The notes under the pieces: model-generated
Told to the model about the DNA's origin: nothing
Database searches by the model: none
What the model saw: the letters and a program-made list of their open reading frames with translations, nothing else
Shown here: positions 17,908-27,858 of the stretch, piece by piece
Numbering within the stretch: the first letter of the stretch is position 1
Layout of the letters: each line of letters opens with the position of its first letter
Position numbers and translations under genes: made by a program
From: JABAAI01 sp965261955
GTDB taxonomy: Bacteria; Spirochaetota; Leptospiria; Leptospirales; Leptonemataceae
Assembly: GCA_965261955.1 (NCBI GenBank)
Contig: CBDHEM010000069.1
Location: 1,426,001-1,490,000, forward strand
Length of the DNA stretch: 64,000 nt
Direction of reading: 5' to 3'

Positions 17908-19803
17908 CTAAGGGGAAGGATTTTTTTTCAAAGCGTGAATATAAGCAATACTACGAAGGAGCATATAGTCTGGTCGTAAAGCGTCTGTTTTATGTTTTTT
18001 GATATACTCTTCTACCAGTTGGTTCTTTCCTACCATCCTTTTGAGTTTTTTAAGCCATCGCATACGCCTTACACTTTTGGTATGCTTATTTAAAACAGGA
18101 AGATGATCCCACATATTTTCCTCTCGAAAACGAGGAGGAAAACTATTATCATCTTCTCCTGATAATTCAATATCCGGTTTGACCCCATAAACTTGAACAG
18201 TATAATCCTTTGGAGCATAATAACGAGCTGAAGTGATTTTTATAACCGTTCCTGAAACCGAAGGCTCAACAGATTGCACAGTGGCTTTTCCAAAACTGCG
18301 TTCCCCTAAAATAAGGGCTGTTTGATGATCCAACAAGGCAGAGGCTAAAATCTCACTAGCAGAAGCCGAACCCGAATTCACTAAAACAAGTAACGGTATC
18401 CCCTTTATTAGGGGAGTACTCCTTGTTTTCAATGCTTTTTTCCTTTCTTTACTCTTAACAGTTACAACGACTTTATTTTTAGGTAAAAAGAGATCTGCAA
18501 CAGCAACAGCTTCTTCTAGATACCCTCCGGGATTACGACGTAAATCTAAAACAATAGCGTCTAACTTCTGTTTACTCTTTTCTAGCAATTCTCGATAAGC
18601 ACTCACAACAAGTCGGCTTGTTTTTTTTCTAGCATATAAAAAAGATTTTATATGTATAACCCCCACATTCAAACCTTTCATGATTTTAGAGCTACTATCC
18701 TTATTCGTAAGTAAATCTGCTGTAACAGCCAACTGCTTAATTACACCCCGCTTAATATTGACGTCTAAATTGCGGAGTTCAATGGGGCGCTCAACATGGA
18801 GGATCACAATTGTTTTACGCGGCCCCCGTATTCGTTTCACAACATCTCCCAACGGCATATCCTCTATAGATTCCCCATCAACTTTACGTATAATATCGCC
18901 AGCACGTAAACCAGCACCTAAAGCGGGAGACCCCGGTAAGGGTGTTTCCACAACAACATCAGCATCCCCACCACCACGAAGTAACGCACCTATGCCTTCA
19001 AAACTCGCATCTTCCGAATCAGAGAGCATTTTTTTCCATGAGGCTCGAGGTATAAGACTGGTGTGAGGGTCCATGCCACGTAAAAAGCCATTGGTCGCAA
19101 AAAAATAAATACTATGAAGACCAAAGTTTTTTGACTTCTCTTCTGCTCTTTTTTTCTTCTTTTTTTTGTAAACAGAAGGTACTTCTCTGTATTTTTTCCA
19201 ATTACTTTCAATCCAATTCAAAACACGGTTAAAATCTTTTTCAGAAAACCCACTTTTCTCCCAAGCAGCTAATCTATTTTTACGGAGAAGTTTCCGTTTT
19301 TTTCGTTGTTCAAAAAAAAGCTTTCGGCGCTCAATATTAGTTAAATTTTTATATTTCTTTTTTGCGGCCTTAGTCTCTGCCTCTTGAATTTTATGCCAAC
19401 GGGTGTAATCCGGAATAAAAATCAAATAAGGGACTGGATCTTTAAAAGAAATCGTCTTTCCGGGAATGAGCGGTTCTTCCCTTTGCCAAATTTTCCTCTT
19501 GCTATAGTACTCTTTGGAAAATAATAAGAGTGGAGTGGGAAGGCTTTGGAAAGCAGATTTGGCCGCCTTAACAAATGAAAGATTTTGTGCAATCCGTTCT
19601 GGATCAATATACTTGCGATTTGCATAATTTATAACAGTTTTAATATCACCTCGTGAAAAAGTTTTAGGGATTTGAATAGTCTCAGCTTCACTACAGCCAC
19701 ATAGAGAAATATACAAAAAAAGAAAACATGGGATACAAAAGAAAGATTTAAAGAAAGATTTATAGTGTACCTTTCTAAGTAAATATTTATACATTTTATA
19801 CAT
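17908..19803 (-). CDS. S41 family C-terminal processing protease, lipoprotein
   Basis: 631 aa. N-terminal hydrophobic signal with a lipobox-like SLCGC, so probably a lipoprotein. A long basic spacer (about 130-230) precedes a PDZ domain (GSPALGAGLRAGDIIRKVDGESIED). The S41 catalytic core has the Ser-containing NSGSASASEIL and the Lys-containing GERSFGKATVQS. Ctp/Prc proteases trim or degrade envelope proteins in the periplasm. The basic insertion before the PDZ domain is longer than in typical CtpA. It lies between a small unknown gene and nadB on the same strand. Confidence 0.88.
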   Translation of the reverse strand: MYKMYKYLLRKVHYKSFFKSFFCIPCFLFLYISLCGCSEAETIQIPKTFSRGDIKTVINYANRKYIDPERIAQNLSFVKAAKSAFQSLPTPLLLFSKEYYSKRKIWQREEPLIPGKTISFKDPVPYLIFIPDYTRWHKIQEAETKAAKKKYKNLTNIERRKLFFEQRKKRKLLRKNRLAAWEKSGFSEKDFNRVLNWIESNWKKYREVPSVYKKKKKKRAEEKSKNFGLHSIYFFATNGFLRGMDPHTSLIPRASWKKMLSDSEDASFEGIGALLRGGGDADVVVETPLPGSPALGAGLRAGDIIRKVDGESIEDMPLGDVVKRIRGPRKTIVILHVERPIELRNLDVNIKRGVIKQLAVTADLLTNKDSSSKIMKGLNVGVIHIKSFLYARKKTSRLVVSAYRELLEKSKQKLDAIVLDLRRNPGGYLEEAVAVADLFLPKNKVVVTVKSKERKKALKTRSTPLIKGIPLLVLVNSGSASASEILASALLDHQTALILGERSFGKATVQSVEPSVSGTVIKITSARYYAPKDYTVQVYGVKPDIELSGEDDNSFPPRFREENMWDHLPVLNKHTKSVRRMRWLKKLKRMVGKNQLVEEYIKKHKTDALRPDYMLLRSIAYIHALKKNPSP

Positions 19804-19860
19804 CTATTTGCCTCGTTGTTGTAATTATTATAATAGATAAACGCAGAAATATACCCACGT

Positions 19861-20253
19861 TTAATCAAGAAGCTCTCGAAGCTCCATAAAAGCCTTATCT
19901 CGTTCCTTCACACCAGACTTTTTAATCGCTTTCCGAAGTATGTCATCCCATTTTTTAGAAGAAATCTTTTCACGAACTTCTTCTAAAACTTCCAATATAC
20001 TAATATCGTTTTGAGTATTAAAAATTTCACTCTGATCATAACGAAAAAGGCTGAAAAGCTTGTCTATATAAAATCCGGGTGTTTCCCCTTCAGTATCTTG
20101 TTGCCTCTTTTGGGCAAGAGCGTCACGCTTATGTACCCTTTTGACCTCTCTCTCTATCCGCTCTATCTCCGTACGTTTCATTTTAAAACTATAGCTCTCT
20201 TTGATCGAAAAAATCTCTGCATCTTTTCCTTTGAAAAGATCAAACACTGCCAA
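19861..20253 (-). CDS. Hypothetical protein, 130 aa
   Basis: Not recognised. It is soluble and highly charged, with a basic helix in the N-terminal half (IERIEREVKRVHKRDALAQ) and an acidic C-terminal half. It lies 57 bp upstream of the S41 protease on the same strand and is divergent from the secreted protein at 20415. Position suggests the same operon as the protease; function unknown. Confidence 0.55.
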   Translation of the reverse strand: MAVFDLFKGKDAEIFSIKESYSFKMKRTEIERIEREVKRVHKRDALAQKRQQDTEGETPGFYIDKLFSLFRYDQSEIFNTQNDISILEVLEEVREKISSKKWDDILRKAIKKSGVKERDKAFMELRELLD

Positions 20254-20414
20254 TATTTGAAAAATATAGAGTTTTGCAAGCTTTTTTAGATTTAAGAATT
20301 TATCAAAACTATTCTAATTATAATAAGATTTATGACTCTCTATAACTATCTTTCTTTTCTTTTGGAGAATGGCTTTCGCCTTTACAAAAAGTGAATACAT
20401 TTTATCCACAACAC

Positions 20415-21371
20415 ATGACACCTTTTCATAAAGTTTGTGTACTCTACTTTTTTTTACTGATTGGTTTTTGCTCTCTTTCCAGTGCTCCACAAGCAAAACG
20501 CTTTTCTTTCCCTTGGCTATCTAATCTCAACTGGAAAAACAAAGCCGAAATAGCTATTTATAGCGGTATTGTCAAACGTTATGGAGAAAAACGGTCCGCA
20601 AAATTAACACTCATTTCCGTTCTAGAACACTTCCACAAAACAAAAGCGGTTAAATCCGAAAGTGCAGAAGATGCTATTTGGGCTCTCAAGCAAAATCAAA
20701 TACTCACTTTTAGAACTGGGGTTTATCCATACAACCAGATGAACTCTCTTTTCTGGACTGCAAATTCGGGTCGTTTCTTAAAAGCGAGTATGAGTTCACA
20801 GGAATGGTGTGGACATACATTCAAAGAAATACGTCCCTACTCCAATCATTTTCAACTTTCTTATAATTCATACTGGGAAGAAGAAGCAAGGGGTTTTCAT
20901 CGCATCACATTTGGTGATACTAAAAATATAGACAATTATTTTTCTTATGATGAACTTCCCTTCATTGTACGTAGTCAAGATATTGATAAATATACTGATA
21001 TATATTTATTTCCCTTACTCATGTCTTCCCAAGTATTGCGCCCTGATTTTGATACGGGGAAGCCATCTCGGATTCCAACGTTCAGCAGGGCTAAAGTAAG
21101 TTCTTTTCGAAGCAGTTTAACGTTGGGTCAAAAGATATATAAAAATATTCGCAAGGTCCAAGTTGTATTTAGTGATCCTGTACAAAAAAATCAAAAAAAT
21201 ATAGACACTTTTTACGTTCATCTAAAAGGGAAAAATAAAATACTCCTTGGATGGGATAGGCACGACGGAAGTTTTTTCCGTTTAGATGAAATTTATTATA
21301 CACCTTATTGGAAGCAAAATAGGAAACGTGACTCTTTGCAAAATAACCGCATAAAAGAGCTCACTCAATAG
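20415..21371 (+). CDS. Secreted protein of unknown function
   Basis: 318 aa from ATG 20415, which gives a clean signal peptide (VCVLYFFLLIGFCSLSSA). A GTG at 20391 is in frame but would precede that signal. The body has the block SSQEWCGHTFKEIRPY, which I associate with exported proteins often mislabelled 'septum formation inhibitor Maf'; that label is not supported by anything here. It ends 6 bp before ribE. Role unknown. Confidence 0.65.
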   Translation: MTPFHKVCVLYFFLLIGFCSLSSAPQAKRFSFPWLSNLNWKNKAEIAIYSGIVKRYGEKRSAKLTLISVLEHFHKTKAVKSESAEDAIWALKQNQILTFRTGVYPYNQMNSLFWTANSGRFLKASMSSQEWCGHTFKEIRPYSNHFQLSYNSYWEEEARGFHRITFGDTKNIDNYFSYDELPFIVRSQDIDKYTDIYLFPLLMSSQVLRPDFDTGKPSRIPTFSRAKVSSFRSSLTLGQKIYKNIRKVQVVFSDPVQKNQKNIDTFYVHLKGKNKILLGWDRHDGSFFRLDEIYYTPYWKQNRKRDSLQNNRIKELTQ

Positions 21372-21377
21372 AAATTT

Positions 21378-21995
21378 GTGTTTACTGGTATCATCGAAAC
21401 AATTGGGACTCTACACAAGAAGAGAGTAGATCATGAAAATAAAAACCATGTAATAGAAATTCAATCTAGCCTCTCACATGAGTTAGTTCCTTCTCAAAGT
21501 ATATCTCATAATGGTGTATGCCTAACTGTAGAGAATATTCATGAGGAGTGCTATACCATAAATATCATCCCAGAAACATTAAAAAAAACAATGTTGGGGC
21601 AGTGGGAAGAAGGAGACTTAATCAACATAGAAAGGGCATTACTCATTGGGGAAAGACTAGATGGGCATTTTGTTCAGGGCCATGTAGATACAATTGGAAC
21701 GATTATTGAAATTCACCGACAAGGAGAAAAGCATGAAATTATTGAAGTTATCGTAGAGTACCCTGCTTCTTATAGAAGCTTAATTGCCGAAAAAGGGAGC
21801 ATTACCCTGCACGGCATTAGCCTAACCATTGCAAAAATAAACTCTGCACAAAATAACTTTAGTGTATGCATCATACCCCATACATATCGCAATACAAACA
21901 TTTCCAAATGGGAAAAAAATTCCCCATTAAATATTGAATTTGATATATTAGCAAAACACGTACAAAATTTTATAGGCAAACCAGCAATACTATAA
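21378..21995 (+). CDS. ribE: Riboflavin synthase, alpha chain type
   Basis: 205 aa from a GTG giving the standard MFTGIIE start. It has two similar lumazine-binding halves. The first has SISHNGVCLTVENI and the linker HFVQGHVDTIGTI; the second has GSITLHGISLTIAKI. The enzyme dismutates two lumazines to riboflavin. It is separated from ribD by 12.6 kb, so the pathway is not clustered. Confidence 0.93.
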   Translation: MFTGIIETIGTLHKKRVDHENKNHVIEIQSSLSHELVPSQSISHNGVCLTVENIHEECYTINIIPETLKKTMLGQWEEGDLINIERALLIGERLDGHFVQGHVDTIGTIIEIHRQGEKHEIIEVIVEYPASYRSLIAEKGSITLHGISLTIAKINSAQNNFSVCIIPHTYRNTNISKWEKNSPLNIEFDILAKHVQNFIGKPAIL

Positions 21996-22033
21996 TAGTG
22001 TGCCTACAGTCCTAGTCACTTGGACTAAAGTAT

Positions 22034-23212
22034 ATGTTTTCTCGAATACTAAATTTTCTAACTGAGTACTCTATCCCTCTTCTATTCGGCGTTATCTTAG
22101 CCATTCTAAGTGCCAATTTATTAGGCGAAGAATTCTATCACAACTATATCCATTACCCTCTTTTCGGACCAGACTTTACCGTGTTAGGACACCCTTTGAC
22201 GTTTCATTTTATAATTAATGATATTTTTATGGTTTTCTTTTTTGGAATAGCAACTGTTGAAATCACTCAGGCCGTTTTACCCGGTGGTTCACTCAACCCT
22301 ATTCGTCGTGCCATAAATCCTCTCTTTGCAACTTTCGGGGGTGTTTTTGGACCTATCGCCTTTTACTTTGGAATAGCATATTTTTTTGAGATGAACAGGG
22401 AAGTCTACAATGGGTGGGGAATTCCTACCGCAACAGATATTGCCTTGGCCTGGTTAATCGCTCGAATTATTTTTGGTGCAAAACACCCAGCCGTTTCTTT
22501 TCTTTTGTTGCTGGCTGTTGCAGATGATGCTATTGGCTTAGGTATTATTGCGATTTTTTATCCAGACCCTGTTTATCCTGTGGAAGCTAGTTGGTTAGTT
22601 GTATCAGGGATCGGTATCTTTTTTGCATTTATCTTAAATCGTTTTTGTGTGAAAAATTTCTTTTGGTATCTACTTTTAGGAGGAGTGCCCTCTTGGCTAG
22701 GTTTACTGCTTGCTCATCTACATCCGGCTTTAGCACTTGTTATCATTGTCCCTTTTATGCCTACTGGTCACGGACGTCATAAGGAGCTTTTTGCAAATGA
22801 AGATGAAAACACAACAATGACTAACTTTGAACATTTTTTTGAATTACCGATTGGTTTAGGTCTCTTTTGTTTTGGTCTCGCAAATGCAGGCGTAGCATTT
22901 TCCGGTGTGTCTGAAGTAACCTGGCTTGTTTTCTTTTCTTTATTTCTGGGAAAGACATTTGGGGTAAGTCTATTTAGTTATTTCGCACATTACTTGGGCA
23001 TAAGCTTACCAAAAGGAATCGATGTGAAAAGCCTTATAATCATTGGAATGATTTCAGGGATAGGTTTGACTGTAGCCCTTTTTGTAGCGGGAGAAGCTTT
23101 CACACAACCAATCATGCAAGGTGGAGCTAAAATGGGTGCCTTATTTTCAGCAATAATCGTTCTTCCTGTTGTCATTTTTAGTAAAATTTTTAAGATACAA
23201 CCTATTAAATGA
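22034..23212 (+). CDS. nhaA: Na+/H+ antiporter, NhaA family
   Basis: 392 aa, with about eleven membrane helices. Family blocks are WGIPTATDIALAWLI and LLLLAVADDAIGLGIIAIFY; the latter has the adjacent Asp pair that carries ions in NhaA. A C-terminal GLTVALFVAGEAF block also fits. It exchanges Na+ for H+ across the inner membrane for pH and salt control. It starts 38 bp after ribE. Length and motifs are normal, so it is probably functional. Confidence 0.9.
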   Translation: MFSRILNFLTEYSIPLLFGVILAILSANLLGEEFYHNYIHYPLFGPDFTVLGHPLTFHFIINDIFMVFFFGIATVEITQAVLPGGSLNPIRRAINPLFATFGGVFGPIAFYFGIAYFFEMNREVYNGWGIPTATDIALAWLIARIIFGAKHPAVSFLLLLAVADDAIGLGIIAIFYPDPVYPVEASWLVVSGIGIFFAFILNRFCVKNFFWYLLLGGVPSWLGLLLAHLHPALALVIIVPFMPTGHGRHKELFANEDENTTMTNFEHFFELPIGLGLFCFGLANAGVAFSGVSEVTWLVFFSLFLGKTFGVSLFSYFAHYLGISLPKGIDVKSLIIIGMISGIGLTVALFVAGEAFTQPIMQGGAKMGALFSAIIVLPVVIFSKIFKIQPIK

Positions 23213-23402
23213 TTCATCTAATCAATATACTGTAGGCTATTCAAGGCTCACTTCTATCCATTTGTTCATAACTATTCCTTTTTGTCTCAAAAATTTTGAG
23301 ATTCACAGATAAGCACAAGTTCCACAGCTCTTACTAACGAGTAGCTTTAATTTCAGATATTAGGGATAATGCACCGCGCTTAGGCTTACTTTTTGACTAG
23401 TT

Positions 23403-23563
23403 GGGACTGTTGTAAAAAGTAAGAAAGACAGAAGTAATACATAGAGGGAGCTTGCGAAATGTAGAACTGTGGGAAGGAAGAGCAAATAAAATGCTGTGAA
23501 ACATTGATTTGAATTATTTTAGAAGGTTAACTTCTTGTTTTTTTGTATCTTGCAAAAGTCCCA
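23403..23563. repeat. Dispersed intergenic element, copy 2 (longer variant)
   Basis: It begins GGGACTGTTGTAAAAAG and ends CTTGCAAAAGTCCCA, with the inner block AAATGCTGTGAAACATTGATTTGAATTATTTTAGA seen in related form in the other copies. It is about 50 bp longer than the others because of extra sequence near the left end. Confidence 0.6.
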
Positions 23564-24084
23564 TCAGACAAACAAATCACCAGTCAAAAATATTACAGAA
23601 ATAGCAACGAATCAATACATCCAAGTGCCTGGGCTGTCTGAATAACTTGACTTCTGTTAGTGCCCGACAAGCTAACGCCTCAAAAAACTCAGTGCATTCT
23701 AACCTTAAAGAAGGTAGCGAGGGTAAGGGTTTTATTTTCATTTGTGGCCATGATAATTTAATTGATAATTGGATCGATAATTGGATCAAATTATATCGCA
23801 TTGGCATGAGAATATAAATCAATATCTTTTATGATTTGCATTTCGCAAACAGCCCTCCTAATAGATCGTAATTAGAGTTCTGTGCAAATGAGCGGCGGTA
23901 AATATTTGTTTGTTTGAGACAACCTTTTTTTCAAAAGGTTGTTGAGTTATATTCAATTTTTGTTTGTACTTGCACTGCAAACAAGTTTTTCTCTTCGTTC
24001 AGTTCTAGAGTGCAAGTCATCTGCATAAATATATTCACAGCTTCTAATTTTCTTAGGGAAAAGAATGGAAAACGAAAGCTTTTT

Positions 24085-24177
24085 CATAATATTTTCCATA
24101 ATATTTTCCATAACTTTTTCCAGAAGATTTTTAACTCGCCAAACGAAACGAATGGAAACGAATGGAAACGAATGGAA
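24085..24177. repeat. Two short tandem repeats
   Basis: 24085-24120 is CATAATATTTTC repeated three times, the last copy with a change. 24148-24177 is ACGAATGGAA repeated exactly three times. Both are simple direct repeats in non-coding DNA. Confidence 0.85.
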
Positions 24178-24255
24178 GACAAAGTGAATTCACTCAAAAA
24201 GATGATGAAATACAGAAAAACAAATCACTGATACAAGATAAAAAAGCAAACAACA

Positions 24256-25557
24256 TCAGTAACGATAATTGTCATGCTTATAGGGTCCATCCGCAGAAAC
24301 CCCAATATAGTCGGCTTGTTTAGGACTCAATTTAGTTAGTTTTGCTCCAACTTTTCCCAAATGAAGGGTGGCTACCTTTTCATCCAGTTTTTTTGGTAGA
24401 AGATAAACACCTATATCATATTCATTATTATACAATTCCATTTGCGCTAGTACTTGATTTGTAAAACTTGCGGACATGACAAAGCTAGGATGACCCGTAG
24501 CACACCCTAGGTTCACCAAACGTCCTTCCGCTAGCAACAAAACACTCTTACCATCTGGAAAAGTATACTTATCTAGCTGTGGCTTGATTTCCGTATGTTT
24601 TATTTCCGGGAAATTTCTCAGCTCAGATACTTGGATCTCTGTATCAAAGTGCCCTATATTACAAATAATTGCCCCATCTTTCATTTTCTGTGCATGTTCT
24701 ATCGTAATAATATCAACATTACCAGTGGTTGTGACAAAAATATCTGCCCGAGAAGCCCAGTCTTCAACTGTCGACACCTCATAACCTTCCATTGCAGCTT
24801 GCAAAGCACATATAGGATCAATTTCTGTGACAACGACGCGACAACCAAAACCACGAAGACTCTGAACTGAACCTTTTCCCACATCTCCGTATCCACAAAC
24901 CACAGCCACTTTCCCAGCCATCATAATATCCGTGGCTCGCTTAATGCCATCAGCAAGGGATTCCCGACAACCATATAGATTATCAAATTTACTCTTTGTC
25001 ACAGAGTCATTCACATTCATGGCCGGGACCTTCAGTTTGCCAGAGTGTAGCATCCTCCGCAACTGAAGCACTCCTGTTGTCGTTTCCTCTGTGATACCCT
25101 TAATTTGATCAAGCAGACTCGGCCGATTCTTATGGACCCAATCCGTCAAATCTCCCCCATCATCCAGAAGCATATTTGGGCCATCATCAAATAGTGTAGT
25201 TTGCTCCTGAGCCCACCAATATTCCTTTTCAGTCATACCTTTCCAAGCAAAAACGGGAATACCTTCCACTGCTATTGCGGACGCAGCATGGTCTTGTGTA
25301 CTAAATATATTACAAGAGGCCCAACGCACTTCGGCCCCTAATTCTATTAAAGTTTCTATGAGTACAGCTGTCTGGACTGTCATGTGTAAAGAACCAGAGA
25401 TACGAGCTCCTTTCAAGGGCTTTTGATTGCCATATTCTTTACGTAAGGCCATGAGCCCGGGCATTTCTCCTTCAGCCAGAATGATCTCCTCTCGCCCCCA
25501 CCGGGCTAATTCAAGGTCTTTTACTTTATAAGTTGTTTTTTCTTCTAACGTCTGCAT
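24256..25557 (-). CDS. ahcY: Adenosylhomocysteinase
   Basis: 433 aa, normal length. It has the NAD-binding GYGDVGKGSVQSLRGFGCRV motif, the catalytic NVNDSVTKSKFDNLYGCRESL region, and the C-terminal PYKHDNYRY with Lys and Tyr that contact NAD across the dimer. It hydrolyses S-adenosylhomocysteine to adenosine and homocysteine in the methyl cycle. Upstream is IS debris. Confidence 0.96.
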   Translation of the reverse strand: MQTLEEKTTYKVKDLELARWGREEIILAEGEMPGLMALRKEYGNQKPLKGARISGSLHMTVQTAVLIETLIELGAEVRWASCNIFSTQDHAASAIAVEGIPVFAWKGMTEKEYWWAQEQTTLFDDGPNMLLDDGGDLTDWVHKNRPSLLDQIKGITEETTTGVLQLRRMLHSGKLKVPAMNVNDSVTKSKFDNLYGCRESLADGIKRATDIMMAGKVAVVCGYGDVGKGSVQSLRGFGCRVVVTEIDPICALQAAMEGYEVSTVEDWASRADIFVTTTGNVDIITIEHAQKMKDGAIICNIGHFDTEIQVSELRNFPEIKHTEIKPQLDKYTFPDGKSVLLLAEGRLVNLGCATGHPSFVMSASFTNQVLAQMELYNNEYDIGVYLLPKKLDEKVATLHLGKVGAKLTKLSPKQADYIGVSADGPYKHDNYRY

Positions 25558-25598
25558 GAAACCATAATCTTGTATCTAAGCAAAATTGAAAGTATTTT

Positions 25599-25626
25599 TT
25601 GTATGCTTTGTATGCTTTGTATGCAT
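25599..25626. repeat. Short tandem repeat between ahcY and the IS remnant
   Basis: The 9-bp unit TGTATGCTT occurs in nearly exact repeats (about three) just upstream of ahcY and next to the end of the transposase remnant. Confidence 0.7.
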
Positions 25627-25628
25627 AG

Positions 25629-26430
25629 ATAGTTAAGCTTGAAAAAGACACTATATTCAGAAAACGCCATTACCCATACTTTCTTTTTTAAGGAAAAATC
25701 AGTCAGATATTGCAGAATAAATTTAAGCATGGAAAAAGCTATGGAAAAAGATTTTAGCTATTTTCTCATATTAAAGCCAGCACCTAGTAAAACTGCATAC
25801 ATCTTATCACCTTCTTGCGTTAAGAGGAGATTTCTTCGTACACTTCAGTCATTATTCTTCATGTGACCAATAATAGGTTCAATAGCTGCTCTTTTTTTCA
25901 TCCACTTTCGTAAACTACGTCTCCTTTTTTTCTTCTTCTTTACGCCAACAATGTGAACTGTTATCCTATCTTTGACTTACGCCCCTTTATAAGCTCTATC
26001 CACAAAAACTTCTTTTACGCTTAATGAATTGGGGAAAACCTTTCTATCTGTTCTATAGGCGATCCATATGGCCGATCCGTATGGCTGATCCGTATAGCTA
26101 ATCCGATGGTAATGTAGGCCCATCAAAAGGATTGCCGTGTTTTGCCATCGCACCTAAAACAAAGTTACTTTGACTACTTGTTACGTAACTCGCCTTACAT
26201 CCAAATTCATACTTCTTATGGGTTTTCCCTTTAGAGATGCATTCTACTTCCGGCGCATGTAAACTATAAACTTTGTTTTTGCTATCCTTGTTTTGATCGT
26301 AAAGACGGTGAAGAAGACACAAAGAAGATTCATAATTTTTATGTAAATCCATAGAATGCAATTTACGCTCTACATCCCGTAAAACACGACCAAAATAGAT
26401 AAAAGCAGAGGTCTTGGCTTTTTTTTACTA
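25629..26430 (-). pseudogene. Decayed IS5-type transposase
   Basis: Minus strand. An upstream frame reads AKTSAFIYFGRVLRDVERKL and continues through LHAPEVECISKGKTHKKYEF and GCKASYVTSSQSNFVLGAM to a stop at 26098, matching the middle of IS5-family DDE transposases. After a degenerate 13-bp tandem repeat (26059-26104) the frame resumes as LSVKEVFVDRAYKGA and RAAIEPIIGHMKN, the C-terminal catalytic part, but with at least three in-frame stops. The C-terminal half is nearly identical to the fragment at 51138-51532. No start codon and no intact ends are visible. It is inactive. Confidence 0.85.
26059..26104. repeat. 13-bp degenerate tandem repeat inside the transposase remnant
   Basis: Units GCGATCCATATG, GCCGATCCGTATG, GCTGATCCGTATA and GCTAATCCGATGG follow one another. 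They separate the two readable halves of the dead transposase and have no counterpart in the part of the gene held by the second copy. Confidence 0.8.
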
Positions 26431-26598
26431 GCTATCACTTACGGAGATGGCCCCCAGCGGAAAAGTTTTTTTAATGTATGTCAAGTTATAGATGTGTGTT
26501 TGTGTAAGAAAATTGAGAAAAGAAGAAAACTGTTTTTGATGATTCCTATAATTAGGAAATATAATGAGTAGGCTAAATGCAATTTCATGAAATAGAAA

Positions 26599-27858
26599 TT
26601 ATGAGAGCCGATTTTTATAGTCCTCATATTGAAATTGTTTTATAATTTTCACATTATGATTTTGTGTATTACCTATAGCGATGCTGGGCGGGCGAAGTCC
26701 ATTGAAGTTTGAATTTTTAACCATTGTGTAGTGAGACATATCACATAAGAAAATTTTTTGTCCTATGGCAAGAGGAGATTTAAATAGATAATCTCCAATT
26801 GTATCACCAGCTAGACAGCTCAGGCCGCCTAGGCGATAGCGATACATTTTATTTTTAGAATTTTCCGTCTTTGCGTTTACGCCGTTTTTTGCTTCACAAG
26901 CTTCCGCCCATGATCCATCTGTAAAAATCGTTGGAGAATAGGGAACTTCTAAAACATCTGGGACATGCACAGTTGCAGAAATATCTAATATAGCTATGGG
27001 TAGTTCACTATTCTTACTATCGATAATATCCAGTACAGAAGATACCAGTACACCACAATTTTGTGTAATAGCTTCTCCCGGTTCAATATAAACATCAATA
27101 CCTTTATATTTTTCACGGATGGAGATGAGGAGGGCACAAAGAGAATCTATATCATAATTTGAATTTGTAAGATGATGTCCACCACCTATATTGACCCATT
27201 TGAGTCTTGGAAAAATTTGTTCAAATTGTTTTTCTACTTTGTCCCAAGTACGTTTGAGGGATGAAAAATATAATTCACAAAGTGTATGAAAATGTAAACC
27301 GTCAAAATCAATATGATTAGAATTACAACTTGTAAAAAAATCAACCCATCGTACTCCTAAACGTGAATTGGGAGCACAAGTGTCGTAAAGTTGTTTTGTA
27401 ACTTCAGAGTGTTCTGGGTTAATACGAATTCCAACACTCTTTTTTTTTGAAGAGGATTGAATCTTCTCCCGAAAAAAATGCCATTGCTGAAAAGAGTTGA
27501 AAACAAAATGGTCAGCATATTTTAATAATTCCTCAAAGTCTTCTGGTATATAGGCTGGTGAATAAATATGAACTTCTCCTTTAAATTCTTCAAAAGCCAA
27601 ACGAGATTCAAATAGAGAGCTACTACTTGTACCTTTAAGATATTTTCTAAGTAGAGGAAATAAACTGAATTGTGCAAATGATTTTAAAGCAAGTAGAACT
27701 TTAGCCCCAGTTTTTTTTTGTATGTTATCAATGATTTGTAAATTTTTTTCGAGGAGTATCTCATCTGTTACATGAACAGGAGTAGAAATATTTTTTAGGT
27801 TAAGGTCTGCAAATGCAAATTGTGTAGAGTTAGGTCCGTTGTGATTATTTAAATCCAT
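26599..27858 (-). CDS. nspC: Carboxynorspermidine/carboxyspermidine decarboxylase
   Basis: 419 aa. It is a fold-III (alanine-racemase-like) PLP decarboxylase: an early PLP-Lys segment KVLLALKSFAQF, then SSSLFESRLAFEEF, RINPEHSEVTK, GLHFHTLCEL and GGGHHLTNSNYD, all in the order seen in NspC. The late GGLSCLAGDTIGDY holds the Cys and Asp that complete the active site. It decarboxylates carboxynorspermidine or carboxyspermidine. The start overlaps the end of the dehydrogenase gene by 10 bp, so the two are a coupled pair. Confidence 0.92.
   Translation of the reverse strand: MDLNNHNGPNSTQFAFADLNLKNISTPVHVTDEILLEKNLQIIDNIQKKTGAKVLLALKSFAQFSLFPLLRKYLKGTSSSSLFESRLAFEEFKGEVHIYSPAYIPEDFEELLKYADHFVFNSFQQWHFFREKIQSSSKKKSVGIRINPEHSEVTKQLYDTCAPNSRLGVRWVDFFTSCNSNHIDFDGLHFHTLCELYFSSLKRTWDKVEKQFEQIFPRLKWVNIGGGHHLTNSNYDIDSLCALLISIREKYKGIDVYIEPGEAITQNCGVLVSSVLDIIDSKNSELPIAILDISATVHVPDVLEVPYSPTIFTDGSWAEACEAKNGVNAKTENSKNKMYRYRLGGLSCLAGDTIGDYLFKSPLAIGQKIFLCDMSHYTMVKNSNFNGLRPPSIAIGNTQNHNVKIIKQFQYEDYKNRLS

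Larger units (their letters stand above)
23213..24255. other. Gene-poor intergenic region with repeats
   Basis: About 1 kb between nhaA and ahcY (convergent). It holds a copy of the dispersed element (23403-23563), a perfect 10-bp hairpin with a 4-nt loop (ACAACCTTTT/AAAAGGTTGT, 23919-23942) and two short tandem repeats (24085-24177). A minus-strand reading frame at 23577-23822 (81 codons) has no recognisable product. I see no convincing gene. Confidence 0.5.

Noticed and set aside
23577..23822. 81-codon minus-strand frame between nhaA and ahcY
   Set aside because: No recognisable domain, a simple-repeat start (IQLSIQLSIKLS) and no good ribosome binding site. Left as part of the intergenic region.
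24085..24177. Short regular repeats that could suggest a CRISPR array
   Set aside because: Units are 10-12 bp and directly adjacent without spacers; no cas genes are near.
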